Source: Corticium candelabrum (Eukaryota; Porifera; Homoscleromorpha; Homosclerophorida; Plakinidae). From it: a stretch of 64,000 bases of DNA. Positions within the stretch are counted from its first letter, which is position 1. Each line of letters begins with the position of its first letter. Location of the stretch: the NCBI RefSeq assembly GCF_963422355.1, contig NC_085094.1:3760391-3824390 (forward strand). The letters run 5' to 3'. Both the position numbers and the translations under genes were made by a program. A model generated the notes under the pieces. It searched no databases. It worked only from the letters and a program-made list of their open reading frames with translations, and was not told where the DNA came from. Positions 1-32,274 of the stretch are shown here, in pieces.

Positions 1-58
1 CTTGGGGATCCTTTCTACGCTTCTGCGTGACAACCCTCACCTCCTCCGACTCGTCCAT
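1..58 (-). CDS. PNO1: PNO1 second copy, first 19 codons (runs off the left edge)
   Basis: Read on the minus strand from ATG at 58, the sequence encodes MDESEEVRVVTQKRRKDPQ. The complete PNO1 gene in this window starts MEESEAMRVVTRKRRKDPE, so this is the start of a second copy that leaves the window. PNO1 is the KH-domain partner of NOB1 in 40S ribosome maturation. The DNA identity over these 58 bases is high and the reading frame is conserved, but nothing shows whether the rest is intact. The gene is divergent to DSTYK-like copy A, whose start lies about 630 bp away. Confidence 0.75.
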   Translation of the reverse strand, partial: MDESEEVRVVTQKRRKDPQ

Positions 59-540
59 GCCAGTAGTCTCGCGTAGCCAGACCATACCGCCGCGCACCGA
101 GTGGCCTGTATCCAAATCTACTGCTGCAAGCTATGGGCTCAAACTTCTAAATTCAGTTGTTTGCAAGAACTACGCCTTATCTTTATTTTTCAATTTTGAA
201 CCAACTAGATAGACTGGTGCGCTGAGGATTGAACATCCGGGAATGACGAAAGCGCGTAACTAACTAGACGTGTCCTAGCTACTCGTCAAGATGCTCAAAA
301 CCAAATTAAGGCATACGGGCACCAGAGTTTGGGGACTCGGCTAGCTACTTTGTAGTTTTGTCCCGTAGCTGCAGTGGGCGGTGCTGTAGCCTCTGTTTCC
401 GCCCACTTACCGTTAGAAGTAACTGAAATGTGAATACTGTACCTTGATCGAGTGCCCGATGCTAAAAGCAACCTGTGTAAATATCCAAACCCCTTCTTCA
501 ATTTGACAAGTCGTGATGTGTCGCTCTGCCAAAAGCAACA
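59..540. other. Intergenic block shared with the region upstream of copy C
   Basis: No gene is seen. The stretch from about 66 resembles 49868-50450, upstream of pseudogene copy C: both carry ctcgcgtagccagacc, then ctagacgtgtc, a block with gctactttgtagtt, gggcggtgctgtag and ctgtttccgcccac, and gaaatgtga shortly before the copy starts. It is best read as duplicated 5' flank of the DSTYK-like genes. Confidence 0.6.
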
Positions 541-574
541 GTGTCGCGTAGTATTCCCTCGAGACCCAAACGCC
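541..574 (+). promoter_or_regulatory. Conserved upstream block of copy A
   Basis: The core gtattccctcgagaccca, preceded by gtgtcg, lies 151 bp upstream of the copy A ATG. Near-identical blocks lie 148-187 bp upstream of the ATGs of copies B, C and D. Conservation at a fixed distance suggests a core promoter or 5' UTR element; function is inferred. Confidence 0.45.
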
Positions 575-691
575 TTACTGGGTACGTGGGCTAAGAACTT
601 TAAAATCAGCAGTAATTACAGCTTGCACGCATTTACGAGCCGGAGGCAAGGCAGTTCTATCGATTCCTTGTCTGCGAGAGCTCGATTATCA

Positions 692-1253
692 ATGTATAGG
701 CAGCTGCACAAAGCGTCGAAGATGAAACAAAAGTCAGTTCCAAGGGTACGCCCCTCTGCTACAGAGTCCGGTGCCCCTCGAGAAAGTCTTGAATGAGCAA
801 TCGGTGACGAAGCTGGCGCGCTTGCCGAGGCACTAAATGTTGAGGAAAGCGAAGTGGACAAGTGGATGAATGTGAAACGTTGCGGGAACTACTTCTCACA
901 CATATGATATTAGAAGACCGTCACGTAGATCGAACTGGTCCTCCGTTAGGTCAGCACTATATCTTTATCTACAGTGCCAATTACACTAGTACTTGTACAC
1001 GTAACAAGTACGTTTTGTCCCATATCTATAGACTATTGCCGTAGCTCAATCGCTACTCAAACAGCTAGTACAGTGATACACAGAAACGATTCGTAGAGCT
1101 AGTGAACAAAACAGAAGACATCGTTTACGGTGAAGATGTTCTTGAATGGTTTGAAAAACTCCGCATCACTAACGACAAAGTCTGGGTACAGCGAGAGGAC
1201 TTTCAAAACATTAGAGACGAATGTGAGAAGAAACCAATGCTGCTAGTTGCAAG
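692..1253 (+). pseudogene. DSTYK-like copy A, pseudogene (exons 1-2 only)
   Basis: Exon 1 starts at ATG 692 (MYRQLHKASKMKQK) and matches exon 1 of copies B and D, but a base is lost around 750-775, so the frame stops after 34 codons. Homology continues in another frame through the helical part (ALNVEESE, then LRELLLTH). Exon 2 begins after tctatag at 1031 and encodes IAVAQSLLKQ, then shifts frame; WFEKLRITNDKVWVQREDF and ECEKKPMLLVA are still readable. The exon 2 donor has decayed (gttgcaagta instead of gttgcaggta). No GTPase or kinase exons follow before copy B. This is a dead remnant of a tandem duplicate and contains only the N-terminal module. Confidence 0.75.
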
Positions 1254-3050
1254 TATATAAAAAATTATGATCAAAATGTTGAGCGTGTATGCATGGTATT
1301 GCATGTCCTAGATAGCTAAGAGTGCCTCAACTTTGATAGCTCTTTTGACTAAATCAAATTTGACCAATGGTTACAAGCTCTAGATAACTGAGCTATGTAC
1401 GTTAACATTAATTGTTGTTAAGTTATTTATCAATTACTGTTTATTATAGATACCACATTTCGGTTAGAGAGCGTGCGTGAGAATGTCAACGAGTATATCT
1501 ATGCTTGCATGTAAAGTTCTCTTGCAAAAAGCTCTGTGCCCGTCTAACCGTACATATATTTTTATTTTTTACTATCTTTCATCTTATTGATATATCTTTA
1601 TCTGTTTGTTTGACTGTTGGCTTCTTTTTTCTGTCAGTTTGTTTCACATTTGTTTCACAGTATGTATTTGTATACATACATACATACATATATTATATAT
1701 ATATATTTTTATATTATATATATATATATATATATGCCTTATATATGCCTTGCTCCTTAGAACAAGGCAGAAACAGACACAACAGGCAAATCCCAAAAAC
1801 AGTCATCTGAATCTAAAAGTACTCTACTTTCTATCAGTCTAGCATTATACTTTCACAAGCTAACTGACAGCTGCTGCATAAGGTTATTGTGGCCCTGTGA
1901 AAACGGAGTGTTGTTTGAAGTGATTGTTTTTGGTAGCAATGGTTCTCAAAGTTCCAGGCTGGCAGGATCGCGAATCCAAGCTCCAATACAAGAAGATAGA
2001 CGAGTGCACCATAAGAGGACACTACATGTCATCATATTTGGTGTCTTTCTCAATCTCCCCGGCCAGACCGGTGGCACCTGCGACAGTCGCTGAACTTGAT
2101 ACAAATTTATGTCGGAACGAATTACGTACGGTTACATAAAGTAAGCAAGACGACCAGTCAAACAACTGAGGTGGAAGACGTCTCCAGGGCGATCACAGGT
2201 GTCTGACGAGAAGACTAACACAACTCAGACTCCGCAACCCAGACCTCTGTCTGTTCCATGTGGCAACCTTCTCTCCTTGCTCAAAGCTTCGCTCTTTCAT
2301 CCGTAGATAGACCAGCGCGTTGAACAGTATATCTGTACAGCGTACTAGGGAGACAGAAAAACGTGGATTGCGCGGCTCTGCATCAGAGGGGTGTTTATAC
2401 AATCCCACCACACGTCACACAAACAATAACACAAAGACACTCTAAAGGCACTCAGGATTCAAACATCACGTTACAACAAGTATGCAGTAACTGAACGAGA
2501 CTTAGCCAATCTAAATTTAGGCGGACAGACGGAGAAGAAAGACCGTAGATGGCTAAACAGAGGCACGCCCCATGCCACAAGATCGACGAAAGCCTCTCTG
2601 ATGACGTCCGTTCACAGACGACTTCTGTGATTAACTAGAATTGTAATTGCCCGTATCAACACACGCGACACGAGTGGAATGCGATTGCGTGACACCTGCT
2701 TATTTCTAGACCTTCCGCTATGTTTTCCTCCCACGAATCTGGAAGAGCGCAGAACAAGAATTGCATTGCTAGGCATTTCACCAAACCCTTTCTCGTCGGA
2801 AGTATGATGGCGGGTAGGGTCTGGCTATGCGAAACTATTGGCGTTTTAAATTTCAGGCCACTGTTTTCAAAGTTGCCCTAGGCAAAGACCGCGGAGGCGT
2901 GGCAGAGAGAGGCGAAAACACTAGCAAACAATTGCCAAGAACTGTGAAGTTAGCCTTTTCTGCTTTTGACTTGGCTTTTCGTTGTGGAACTGCGTTTTCG
3001 CAGTCCATTCAAGACAACAGGACGCATATTTTGAAAATCTGGTACCAGTA
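1254..3050. other. Intergenic region, no supported gene
   Basis: I see no convincing coding region here. The stretch holds a (TA)n tract at about 1676-1738 and unremarkable mixed sequence. A copy of the dispersed motif gtctggctatgcgaaact lies at 2819-2836. A 72-codon minus-strand ORF at 2193-2411 has no recognisable family. Confidence 0.5.
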
Positions 3051-3310
3051 AACTTGCCATCAATCGATTTGCGGCAATCTGATCATGCATCGGGTTCGCT
3101 GCATGCGTTAATTAACTGCCCCATTTTTCGTCGCAAATAGAAGCGACACTTGACACCTCTTACTGGGAGGTTTCGCCCACATCTTGCACTCCTAGATAAC
3201 AGTAACAATAGTCTACATATCCAGAAGATGAACGTTTTCAGTTCGTGTTAAGTTCGAACCTTCTACTACTAAGTAGTGATATGTGACCCAGCGCCCCTTC
3301 TAGAAACAAC
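3051..3310. other. Copy B upstream flank, shared with copy D
   Basis: This flank matches the region upstream of copy D (about 53125-53410): both have gatttgcgg, a cgtcgc block, tttc(c)gcccacat with ttgcactcctac/g, and acaatagt. The shared flank supports B and D being duplicates of each other. Confidence 0.55.
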
Positions 3311-3346
3311 CGTGTCGTTTGGTATTCCCTTGAGAGACCCAAGACC
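3311..3346 (+). promoter_or_regulatory. Conserved upstream block of gene B
   Basis: cgtgtcgtttggtattccct followed by gagaccca lies 187 bp upstream of the gene B ATG and is nearly the same as at copies A, C and D. A promoter or 5' UTR role is inferred from conservation and position. Confidence 0.5.
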
Positions 3347-3497
3347 ACCCTGTCAGAAAAGACTAATTGGCTGTTCTATGAGCTAATCCATAGATAATTA
3401 GCAGTAGTCACAACTTGTTCATATTTACGTATATGGTCGACGCATCTGATCTTGAAGTTGTACTGCTTCTTTGTCTCAAGAGTTCAACCAGCAATTA

Positions 3498-23935
<20,438 letters not shown>

Positions 23936-24417
23936 ACTAGTTATAGATCCATGATCAGTGAGCCACAAGGCTCCCAAAAGCAATATCTAACAGTATTTAC
24001 TCATTAATGCAAGCACTGGAAACCTTAGGAAGTAAATTGCTTGCGGTTTGTTTTAGTATGCTCAAAATGTCTGCTGGACTGATGAACACTAAATCCATGT
24101 ATGCATGGATTTTTAGTATGTATGCAGTAGTCTTCAGTCTACATTAATCATGGCGATGGTTTGCAGTTGCTGTCAGGAAGTAAAACTTGAGCAATCTTCC
24201 AATATATCAAATTGTGAACACTGGCTGTCAGCACAGTAATTCTCATGGATATAAGTCTCTATAGTCACTAGGCAAAGTATATCAGTATGCACATGTACGT
24301 GCTCATGCACATGCACACGCTGTGCGTGTGCAGGTGTGCGTATGCAGGTTACCTCATGAAACAATGTGTAGAAACCCTACACATGCCACTATGGTCAGTA
24401 GATGGTCAGTAGATCCA
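23936..24417. other. 3' flank of gene B
   Basis: No gene is seen. No AATAAA signal is found close behind the stop codon, so the 3' end of gene B is not defined here. Confidence 0.4.
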
Positions 24418-24720
24418 CAGGCGTAGCATCGGGGTGGGGGAGACTTTAGTCTCCCCCACCTCTGGAAGCGTGTCAAGCAGAAGCGCTATGTTTCCCTCAG
24501 GTTACCAAACAGTCAGCTTAATCTTGGTGTGGTGTGTTGACGACACTACAGGTATATTTGGTAACTATTTGATGAAAAAACACATCAGCATTTCAGTATG
24601 GTGAAAGCTAAAGCCAGTGTCAAGAAAAGTAGTGACAGATAAAATGCGCATGCCCATCACACTTTCTCACTTTCTTGTCAATGGCGGACATCCATGCTGT
24701 AAAAGTAAACAGGTGTTGTA
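24418..24720 (+). mobile_element. hAT 5' end, copy 1
   Basis: It starts CAGGCGTAGCATCGGGG, carries gcgtgtcaagcagaag, and after about 263 bp reaches gcgcatgcccatcac and ATGGCGGAC. Two other copies in this window have the same layout, so this is the leader of a hAT-type element with a truncated coding part. Confidence 0.55.
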
Positions 24721-25370
24721 TCTCGAAGAGAGTTTCCAAAATAAGACGTATATTGCAGTAACACGCAAGACTAGAATTGATAGCTGAAGTAGCAAGTATT
24801 GTGCTTAAACGTACACTGTTAGATCTAGGTGACACTCTGACTAATATAGTGTCAATCTAAGTTCTAGAATGTTCTACACTTAACCACAGTAGGATGTGAG
24901 TTAACCTACATGACATGAAACCTTAGGTGAGTCATCCAGAGTTCACGATGATGTTCATGATGATGTCGTCAACCGCAATTACCTGATTTTCTCAATCATA
25001 TATTATACCTCCCACCAGCTCTGAAGTCTCCAAAAGACGGACAGAGGTAAACGTCAGCAATCCCAAATTGCTTTCCGTTTCCTAATCTTGGTAGATCGTC
25101 ACGGGTTGTCAGGTCCATAGTATGGTAAGTTCTGGTGAACCGGCTGATCTGATGTCCTCGTCTGTTCAACATCTATAACTGACTCGTAGCTGTTCTACGT
25201 GACACTGCCAGATAGGTCCAGAGAATGTTCCCTTACATTCACGCTCCGGGAACAGTGTACCTTGATTATGGTTGCTAGAACCCATCTAGGCTCACTAGTG
25301 CGTTTTGGCCGAAAGTAGAGTGCATAACATGGTGTTCCTACTCTGTAGTGCACGTGGACATTATGGACAG
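24721..25370. other. Region without a clear gene, possibly the 3' part of the gypsy fossil
   Basis: The sequence is unremarkable. On the minus strand it lies directly downstream of integrase-like sequence, so it may be element 3' sequence, but no long terminal repeat was recognised. Confidence 0.3.
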
Positions 25371-27570
25371 TGCTTTATAACTCTTTGGCCTGTGACTTCG
25401 TGGTTTCTCGAGCTTGGTGTTCCTGAGCTTCATGGACCAGTGATGGTAGCAGCGTATCAATCTTTGTTCGCATCTGCCGATTGTTGAAAAATTCGCTAGG
25501 TGAATATCTGCTTGCTAAAGGCAAACGTCTGTATTGCATAAGAAATTCCTGAAGGGCTTCCTTAAGAGGTTTCTTTGACTTTTTAAAGAAACGCTTAAAT
25601 GTTTGAACAAGTCTCTCAGCAGCACCATTGGTGGCTGGATGATAACGTGCTCCCATCAGATGCACCATTCCTCTTTCATGACACCAGGTTTGAATTCCTG
25701 TGATGAAAAGGTTGTGGCGTTGTCCAAAACCATGGCGTGCGGGTAGCCAAAGTGTGAGAAGTCTTCTTCTAACAATTGTGTAGTCGTCTTTGTAGAGGTA
25801 GAATTAGTCGCATGGATACATGAGTATTTGGAGTATGCGTCTATGACATGAGTTAATGGTGTCCCATGAAATCGATGGTGTGGTCGATGTGTATCCTACT
25901 CCAGGGTTTCTCCAGCAGCGTCCAAAGATGGTTGGCAGACTTTGCAGGTTTGTTTTGGTGTCGGCGCAGGCAGTGCATTGATGACAACTGTCTTGGATAT
26001 CTGCGTCGTTCTTCAGCCAGTAGACTGCTGTTCGTGGCAGTTGTTTCATCCTTTGCATTCCAAATGGCCTTCATGCAGAATCTTTCGATTTGCTGCGAAA
26101 ACAGGCGTCTCCTTGTGTGGCCCAAACATGGCAAGAACAGGTCTATGGTCGGTCACCAGTATGAACTGTTGCCCGTAAAAGAATTGATGAAATTTGTGCA
26201 AAGCAAAAGTAATGGATAAAGCCTCCTTTTGAATTTGCAAATACTTCTTTTGCACTGGTGATAACATTTTAGATGCAGTGGCAATCAGTCGCTCGCTTGC
26301 TCGCTTCCGTCTGAGTAGTGATGAAAAAGTACTGGCCCGATTTCAACTTCTGATGCATCGCATGAGATGCCCATCGGACAGGAAGGATCAAAGTGAGTCA
26401 GAACGGTGTCTTTGTTCAGCATTGACTTCAATTTGTCGAATGCGTCCTGCTCTGCTGCGGTCCACTTCCAACGAGTGTCCTTTCTGGTTAGGCGTGTCAA
26501 TGGTTCCATGAACATTGCTAGATCTGGTAAAAACTTGCGATAAAAACTGAATTGATCCTAGAAGTTACCTAAGAGCCAGAACGTCTTTTGGTGGTGGCAT
26601 TTGCATTACCATGTCCACCTTTGATCCCTTGGCTAATTCGTCCCGTGACAGGATGTATCCTAGATATGTGATTTGGGCTGCCCGCGAAGACACATTTGTC
26701 AAGTCGACATCGGAGGCCGTTGCTGTCCAGTCTCTTCAATAATTCTCAGAAATTGTGCAAATAATCTTCGGCATCTTTGTCGTTTACGAGTATGTCGTCA
26801 AGGTAGACAGCTACTCCTGAGAGATCGCTGGTCAGCTGTTCCATGATCTCTTGGAAGTATCCTGTGCTGAGCTGATACCGTATGGAAAGCGAGTTTGTAA
26901 AGAGTGTACTGAGTGCAAGACGCTGCTGACTTTGTGGTGCAAATTCAATCTGGTTAATATATGCATCCGCTAGATCAATCTTCAAAAAATAGTAGCCGCC
27001 TCCTACCTTGTGCATAAGATCTTCCAGAAGTTGTAAGGGTTGGCAATGTGTCTCCAACGTTGATTTCACCGTCACTGAATATAATCTCCACATACCCGTA
27101 TACCTCCATTTGGGTGACTACGTGAAAGTGGCTTTCGAACTGGAATGGCTCAAGTCCCGCAATCGTTAAATTGTACTTGCTTCCAAAAGCTCCAATCACT
27201 GCCTTTGTCGTTGCATGAGATAAGTCGTCCTGAATTGCAAATGGCACAGCATGAGTTGTGAAAGACCGGTGTGATATCCGGTTTAAACTTTATCTCCAAC
27301 TGAAAGTCTTTCAAGCATCCTAGTTCATCCTTCATAAGTCAGGAAACTCCCGTGTGAGTTGTTTGCAGGCGGCTTGGAGAGACTTGTGATTTGAGATCAT
27401 ATGTACCGGTGCGTTGCTTGCGGACTTGCAAAAAAAGACGATCGAGGTAGATGCCGCTTTCCAAAATTGTGTCTAATTCGATAAGACTTAGGCTTAGTTT
27501 CGTAACTGTAAACTCCAGTTGCTTGTGAACTGTCTCGTCTCCTGTTTGTAGCAATGATTCCACGCATGCG
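25371..27570 (-). mobile_element. Ty3/gypsy retrotransposon fossil (pol part)
   Basis: The minus strand carries, in order from high to low coordinates, an RT N-terminal region (about 27335-27150, with ELGCLKDFQLEIKFKP), RT core (about 27093-26746, with FLKIDLADAY and YLDDILV), the RT-RNase H junction and RNase H (about 26515-26046, with ILVTDHRPVLAMFG), the integrase zinc region (about 26060-25804) and the integrase core end (about 25668-25375, with GARYHPATNGAAERLVQTFK). It is K02A2.6-like. The copy is old and broken, with roughly ten or more breaks. No flanking repeats were recognised. It lies between two hAT 5' ends in opposite orientation. Confidence 0.8.
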
Positions 27571-27679
27571 GTACCGACAATAGGTATGAAGTGGCGGCTT
27601 GCCGATTGATCTCAAGATGTATGTCGACCTTACTACACTTACTTGAAAAATAGAGGCTTCTACACTATTTGATGCGGTC

Positions 27680-27995
27680 GTTTTTTGACTCAGCCATTGC
27701 CGGATAGCGTAGCAAACGTCATAGTTAACAGTGATGGGCATGCGCACCTCACGTGTCCATGACTTCTCGACACTGTTTAGATAATACTGAAATGATAATG
27801 CGTATTATGAAAGAGGTAAAAACGTCGTCGTCACCATTACATGCCACTCTAAGATCAAGCAGATTGTTTAGTAACCTAGAGTTCATGCTTGAACCGGAGT
27901 GACACGCCCAAAATGTTTGGAGCTAGAGCCTCCCCAGCCCCCCTAGCCTCCCAGCCCCCCAGCCCCCCAGCCCCCCCCCCCCGACGCTACACCGG
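27680..27995 (-). mobile_element. hAT 5' end, copy 2 (inverted)
   Basis: Read on the minus strand it starts CCGGTGTAGCGTCGGGG, runs through a poly-G stretch and gcgtgtcactccgg, then gcgcatgcccatcactgtta, and reaches ATGGCTGAGTCAAAA at 27697. It matches copies 1 and 3 in layout. Confidence 0.6.
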
Positions 27996-28329
27996 TCACC
28001 TGCCCGGTGTGCATGATGAGCTCTACCGTTTTAGTGGATCGATTGTTTAGTGTACGTACAATGCATCCTGTGCTGAGGTCTTCTAGCTAGAACGTTTTAT
28101 AATGATGTGTCCAGATCGCGTATTCAAGAAGTCTAATACTGTGCCAGTTGCTGCTCTTTGACCTTTTTATGTGTTTCGTATTTGTCAACAATCTAGCCTA
28201 CCTTACTTATATATAGTGTTTATACGATAATTATTGCAATTGATTATGATCTAGATATCTGAGTGTGTATGCCTTCAAAGTACTGTACACTGTTGCTCTG
28301 TACACATGTAGGTAGTCGTAGTAGTAGTT
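27996..28329. other. Spacer without a recognisable feature
   Basis: AT-rich sequence lies between the inverted hAT end and the LINE-like fragment. I see nothing in it. Confidence 0.3.
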
Positions 28330-29755
28330 GATCGTCTTCTTGTTGATGAGAATAACTGTGGTTTTCTGTCTCTTGATGACCAAGTCTCTGATACCAAGAA
28401 GCAAACAGTACGTCAAGTTCTCAAAGACAAACATCCAACTTCATCACCTATTTATTCAGGCGCCGTTGCAGATTCTAACTTTCAATCTCCTTCAGTTCAT
28501 CCCGTTTTATTTGAAACTATTAATGTAGATTTTATTCGACGCATGGCTTTGAAATCAAAAGGCGGTGCTGGTCCGTGGGGCATAACAGCTTCTGATTGCA
28601 TGGAAACGTTTGTGTTCATCGTTCAAGAGTTCTTCTAAACATTCTGTAATGCCTTAGCCGCTTTGACACGTCGCTTATGCACTGAATTTGTAGATTCCAG
28701 AAGTACAGCTGCATTCCTTGCTTGTCGTCTCATACCTCTAAACAAGAATCTTGACTGAGTGAGGTCCGTCCTCTTGGAGTATGTGAGACAGTACGCAGAA
28801 TTATTGGAAAGGCAGTTATATCTGCAATTGCATCTGAGATCCAATCAGTTGCAGGAGCCATGCAACTCAGTGCCGGGAAAAAGGTTTAATGTGAGGCTGT
28901 TATTCACTCCATGCGTTCCATCTTTGCAATCCCTGACACAGACGATGTTTTACTAGTTGATGCAACCAATGAGTTCAACAGCTTAATTAAACCGTCAGGC
29001 TGCTCTCACAAATATTTCCATTCTGTGTCCAGCTATTCACCCAATTCTAGTTAACGCTTATCGAAGACTATCTTACTTATTCGTGGGAGGAGAAACTTTA
29101 TTGTCTCAAGAAGGTACCACACGGGGTGATCCGCTAGCAATGGCAGTGTATGCCGACAAAGTCAAAACAAACGGTCTTTGTCAAGTATGGTACGAGGATG
29201 ACGCTGCTGGTGGCAGAAAGCTGGCATCACTCAGGCAGTGGTGGAATAATTTGAGTTCTCTTGGACCCAAATTTGGTTATTTACCTTAACGGCTGTAAAT
29301 CTTGGCTTATAGTCAAACCTGAAAGTTTCGAAGAAGCAAAAAAAGAAATTTCTTGGCACCAAGGTAAACATCACTACAAGAGGGAAAAATTGTCTTGGCG
29401 CTCCACTAGGAAATGACAAATTTTGTCGTGACTTTTTGCAAGCCAAGATCAAAGAGTCAACTATTCAAATTGAAAAGCTTTCTATATTTGCTCAGTCACA
29501 GCCACATGCTGCACACTGCATTTACATGGTATTGTTGGAAGATGGACCTATACGGCCAGAACGAATGAGCATCTTTCTGAAGTCATCAAACCGTTAGAAA
29601 ACGTAATAAAATCAAAATTGATTCCTGCTCTGACTGGTCGTTCAGCTCCTTCAAGTATAGAAAGCAATATGCTTGCTCTTCCTCCTAAACTTTGTGGTCT
29701 GAGAATCATCAATATTTCTTCTCCAGTTATGTCAAATGTTTATCAATTCACAAAT
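28330..29755 (+). mobile_element. LINE-like reverse transcriptase, degraded copy
   Basis: Homology to the RT class common in sponges and cnidarians is spread over three frames: KGGAGPWGITASDCME (about 28558), RPLGVCETVRRIIGKAVISA (about 28763), DDVLLVDATNEFNSL (about 28942), LLSQEGTTRGDPLAMAVYA (about 29100), QVWYEDDAAGG (about 29182, catalytic DD present) and LGPKFGYLP (about 29262). Several stops and frameshifts show it is dead. A hAT end cuts it at 29758. Confidence 0.7.
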
Positions 29756-29757
29756 CA

Positions 29758-30110
29758 CCGGCGTAGCGTCGAGGGGAAGAGCTGGTGGAGGCTATAGTCC
29801 CCCAACGTTCTGGACGTGTCACTCCGTTTCAAGCAGAACTATAATTTTACGTTAGTAAACAGTGACAGTCCACTTAATCTCAGAGTATTATGTTGACGAT
29901 TGACGACGTTAATTAATTGACTATATCTCTTTGACAATACAAATCATCATTTCAGCATGATAAAACCAGTGCCGAGAAGTCGTGGACAACGTAAAGTGCG
30001 CATGACCATCACTTATTTGAAGCGTTTTTCTACGCTATTCGGCAATGGCAGAGTCAAAGAAGACAGCATCAAAAAGGCATGCAGAAGCCTATCCATCAAT
30101 TATCTTTCAA
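29758..30110 (+). mobile_element. hAT 5' end, copy 3, with transposase first exon
   Basis: It starts CCGGCGTAGCGTCGAGG and reaches ATG at 30045 after 287 bp. The first exon reads MAESKKTASKRHAEAYPSII and ends at a good donor (caagtaagtc at about 30108-30117). No downstream transposase exon is recognised. Confidence 0.6.
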
Positions 30111-30119
30111 GTAAGTCTA

Positions 30120-31150
30120 GTTAAGGTCGACAACCCGACTGACCGGATAATGGAATCTTCTGCGGCTCTGCTATATAGCTACCTAATGATTTGCTTGCAC
30201 TCCACGGTACTTTCTCTACATGTTATTCTAGCTAACTCTATAGCTATAGACCTATATTGCTCGCTATACTACGAAATGCTAAAATTGGTCAACGCTGTTT
30301 GCACTGCATTGGTCTTCTAAAATCTATTGTCATCGAGATGCCACTTAATTAATTTGACCATCGCAGCGAGCCATGAAAACCTTTTTGGCATGGACTGTGC
30401 AGTGTTTCCACTTCTTTATACACACACTGACCGCACTCAGTTCCGCAGTATATATGTAACCTAAAATTGATACTATTTACTTACAAGTCTACAAACTGCG
30501 AGCTAAAAATTTAGAAAAGTTGAAACTGGGCGTGGCTTTGCATGTGAGAAATGCGCGTGGTTTCGGTCTAATTTATCAGCTCCCTCAAACTTGAGGACCA
30601 CGCTACGTCAGTGCGTCAAGTATATCGCGTTTCTGTTGGCTTCAAAATAGGACGTCATCCTTTCTTTGTATAGTGGGACCAATCATCGGTGGTCTCCTCT
30701 TAGAGATCCAGGCGACCGAACGCGCTGTTGCTGTTGCCGTCGGAGAGGGTCCATGGCTTCGTCATCCTCACCGCCAATGCAGTGACTGCAACTTGTTCTT
30801 AGTTCCGCGCTTCACAACTAAGATAATTTCCTGGATCAAACCAAAATCCCGTATCTACTACAATACTATATAGAATATAACTATTTAGCCACGATCAGAG
30901 CGTGCAACGCGGTACCAGACCCATGGACACGATAGTTTACCGTGCAGTCTGCTTGCCAGCTTACCTAACTTCCTGTATGTATATATGTCTATCTGTCTGT
31001 CTGTTATTGACTCAATACATATATTTCTTATACAAAACATTATTACAGTCTACAATAGGCTAGCAATCAGCAAGTTCTAAGACAAATTGGAACCTAAAAG
31101 TCACTACAACACTACGACAAAGAGTCAAACGGTTGAAAATAAGTCTGTCT
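30120..31150. other. Region without a supported gene
   Basis: No gene is seen. A block of about 100 bp at 30776-30870 (cagtgactgcaactt, cccgtatctactac) resembles 56294-56385, so it is an interspersed repeat. Confidence 0.4.
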
Positions 31151-31156
31151 GTCTAT

Positions 31157-31157
<1 letters not shown>

Positions 31158-31235
<78 letters not shown>

Positions 31236-31236
31236 C
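31158..31236. repeat. (CCTG)n microsatellite
   Basis: An array of CCTG units of about 80 bp ends at a hAT-like cagcggcgtagcc (31236-31248). Confidence 0.95.
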
Positions 31237-31248
31237 AGCGGCGTAGCC

Positions 31249-31673
31249 AGAGCAAAAGTTGGGGTATCATTAATTAATCCCGATATGTTTAACAGTTGGA
31301 TGTCTTTAGAGAACTTCACCACCCTGGATAAGATCTTCGATGGTGTTCCATATTGCTCGTATTTGGTGACCGTCATTTAGTCGGTGGGGGCACAGCGTTG
31401 AGCTTGCTCTGGAAGACCCATTCGCGTGAATATCTTGGATAGACTAGAAGCCAATTTGATGAGTTTTCTGTGGTGGAGGCTATACAATATTGTCTCTATC
31501 TGTCGAATTTTTATCGCGACAGTCCTGTTGTCACACTCGGTGAGATCGAAGCGTTCCAATTGATTTTTCGAGGTGGTATATAATGTCGTATTTAGATCTT
31601 TGGAGGTAGTGGGTATTTGGCCCCGCTCTCGGGCGTTCTACATCGTATACATACATACATACATACATACATG

Positions 31674-31720
<47 letters not shown>

Positions 31721-31934
31721 TTTTATTATCTTTCTAAAAACTAACCCAAAACCAACCCAACCCCCCACTCTACAAAAAGTCTAGAACGTCATCAGAGCAA
31801 TCTACAGACAATCTCTCTAGAATTATCTTTGCATTATACAACCAGAATTTAATAGAAAGCCGTTGGTGGAAATAGGACGAGGCCTGGCTCATTGTGAGGT
31901 GACTGTGGAATGTTGTTCTTCTGCAGATTGATTT
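31249..31934. other. Region without a recognised gene
   Basis: Two adjoining minus-strand ORFs (31559-31377 and 31376 downwards) have plausible composition (TVTKYEQYGTPSKILSRVV) but no family I recognise. A (TA)n tract lies at about 31678-31720. Confidence 0.3.
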
Positions 31935-32206
31935 TTAAATCTGGAGACTAGACGGCGACCACAAGCCCAGACTTTCAACAACTAGTGGATAAAACACACC
32001 TCCATTCTCACTAACAATGTCTTTATATGAGCTCTCTTTCTCTCTTTCTCCAGCTTCTGCCGCAACCCCTGCTTGACAAGCTGCCTTTACCATATATGTT
32101 GGTTGGAGAGAATTTCTTATTGTGATGTCAAAGTAAGTCGGTCGCCCTCTCTCAAAATCTGGATGGTATACATCTTCTGGTCTTGCATTCGAGTCACCAC
32201 AAAGCC

Positions 32207-32274
<68 letters not shown>

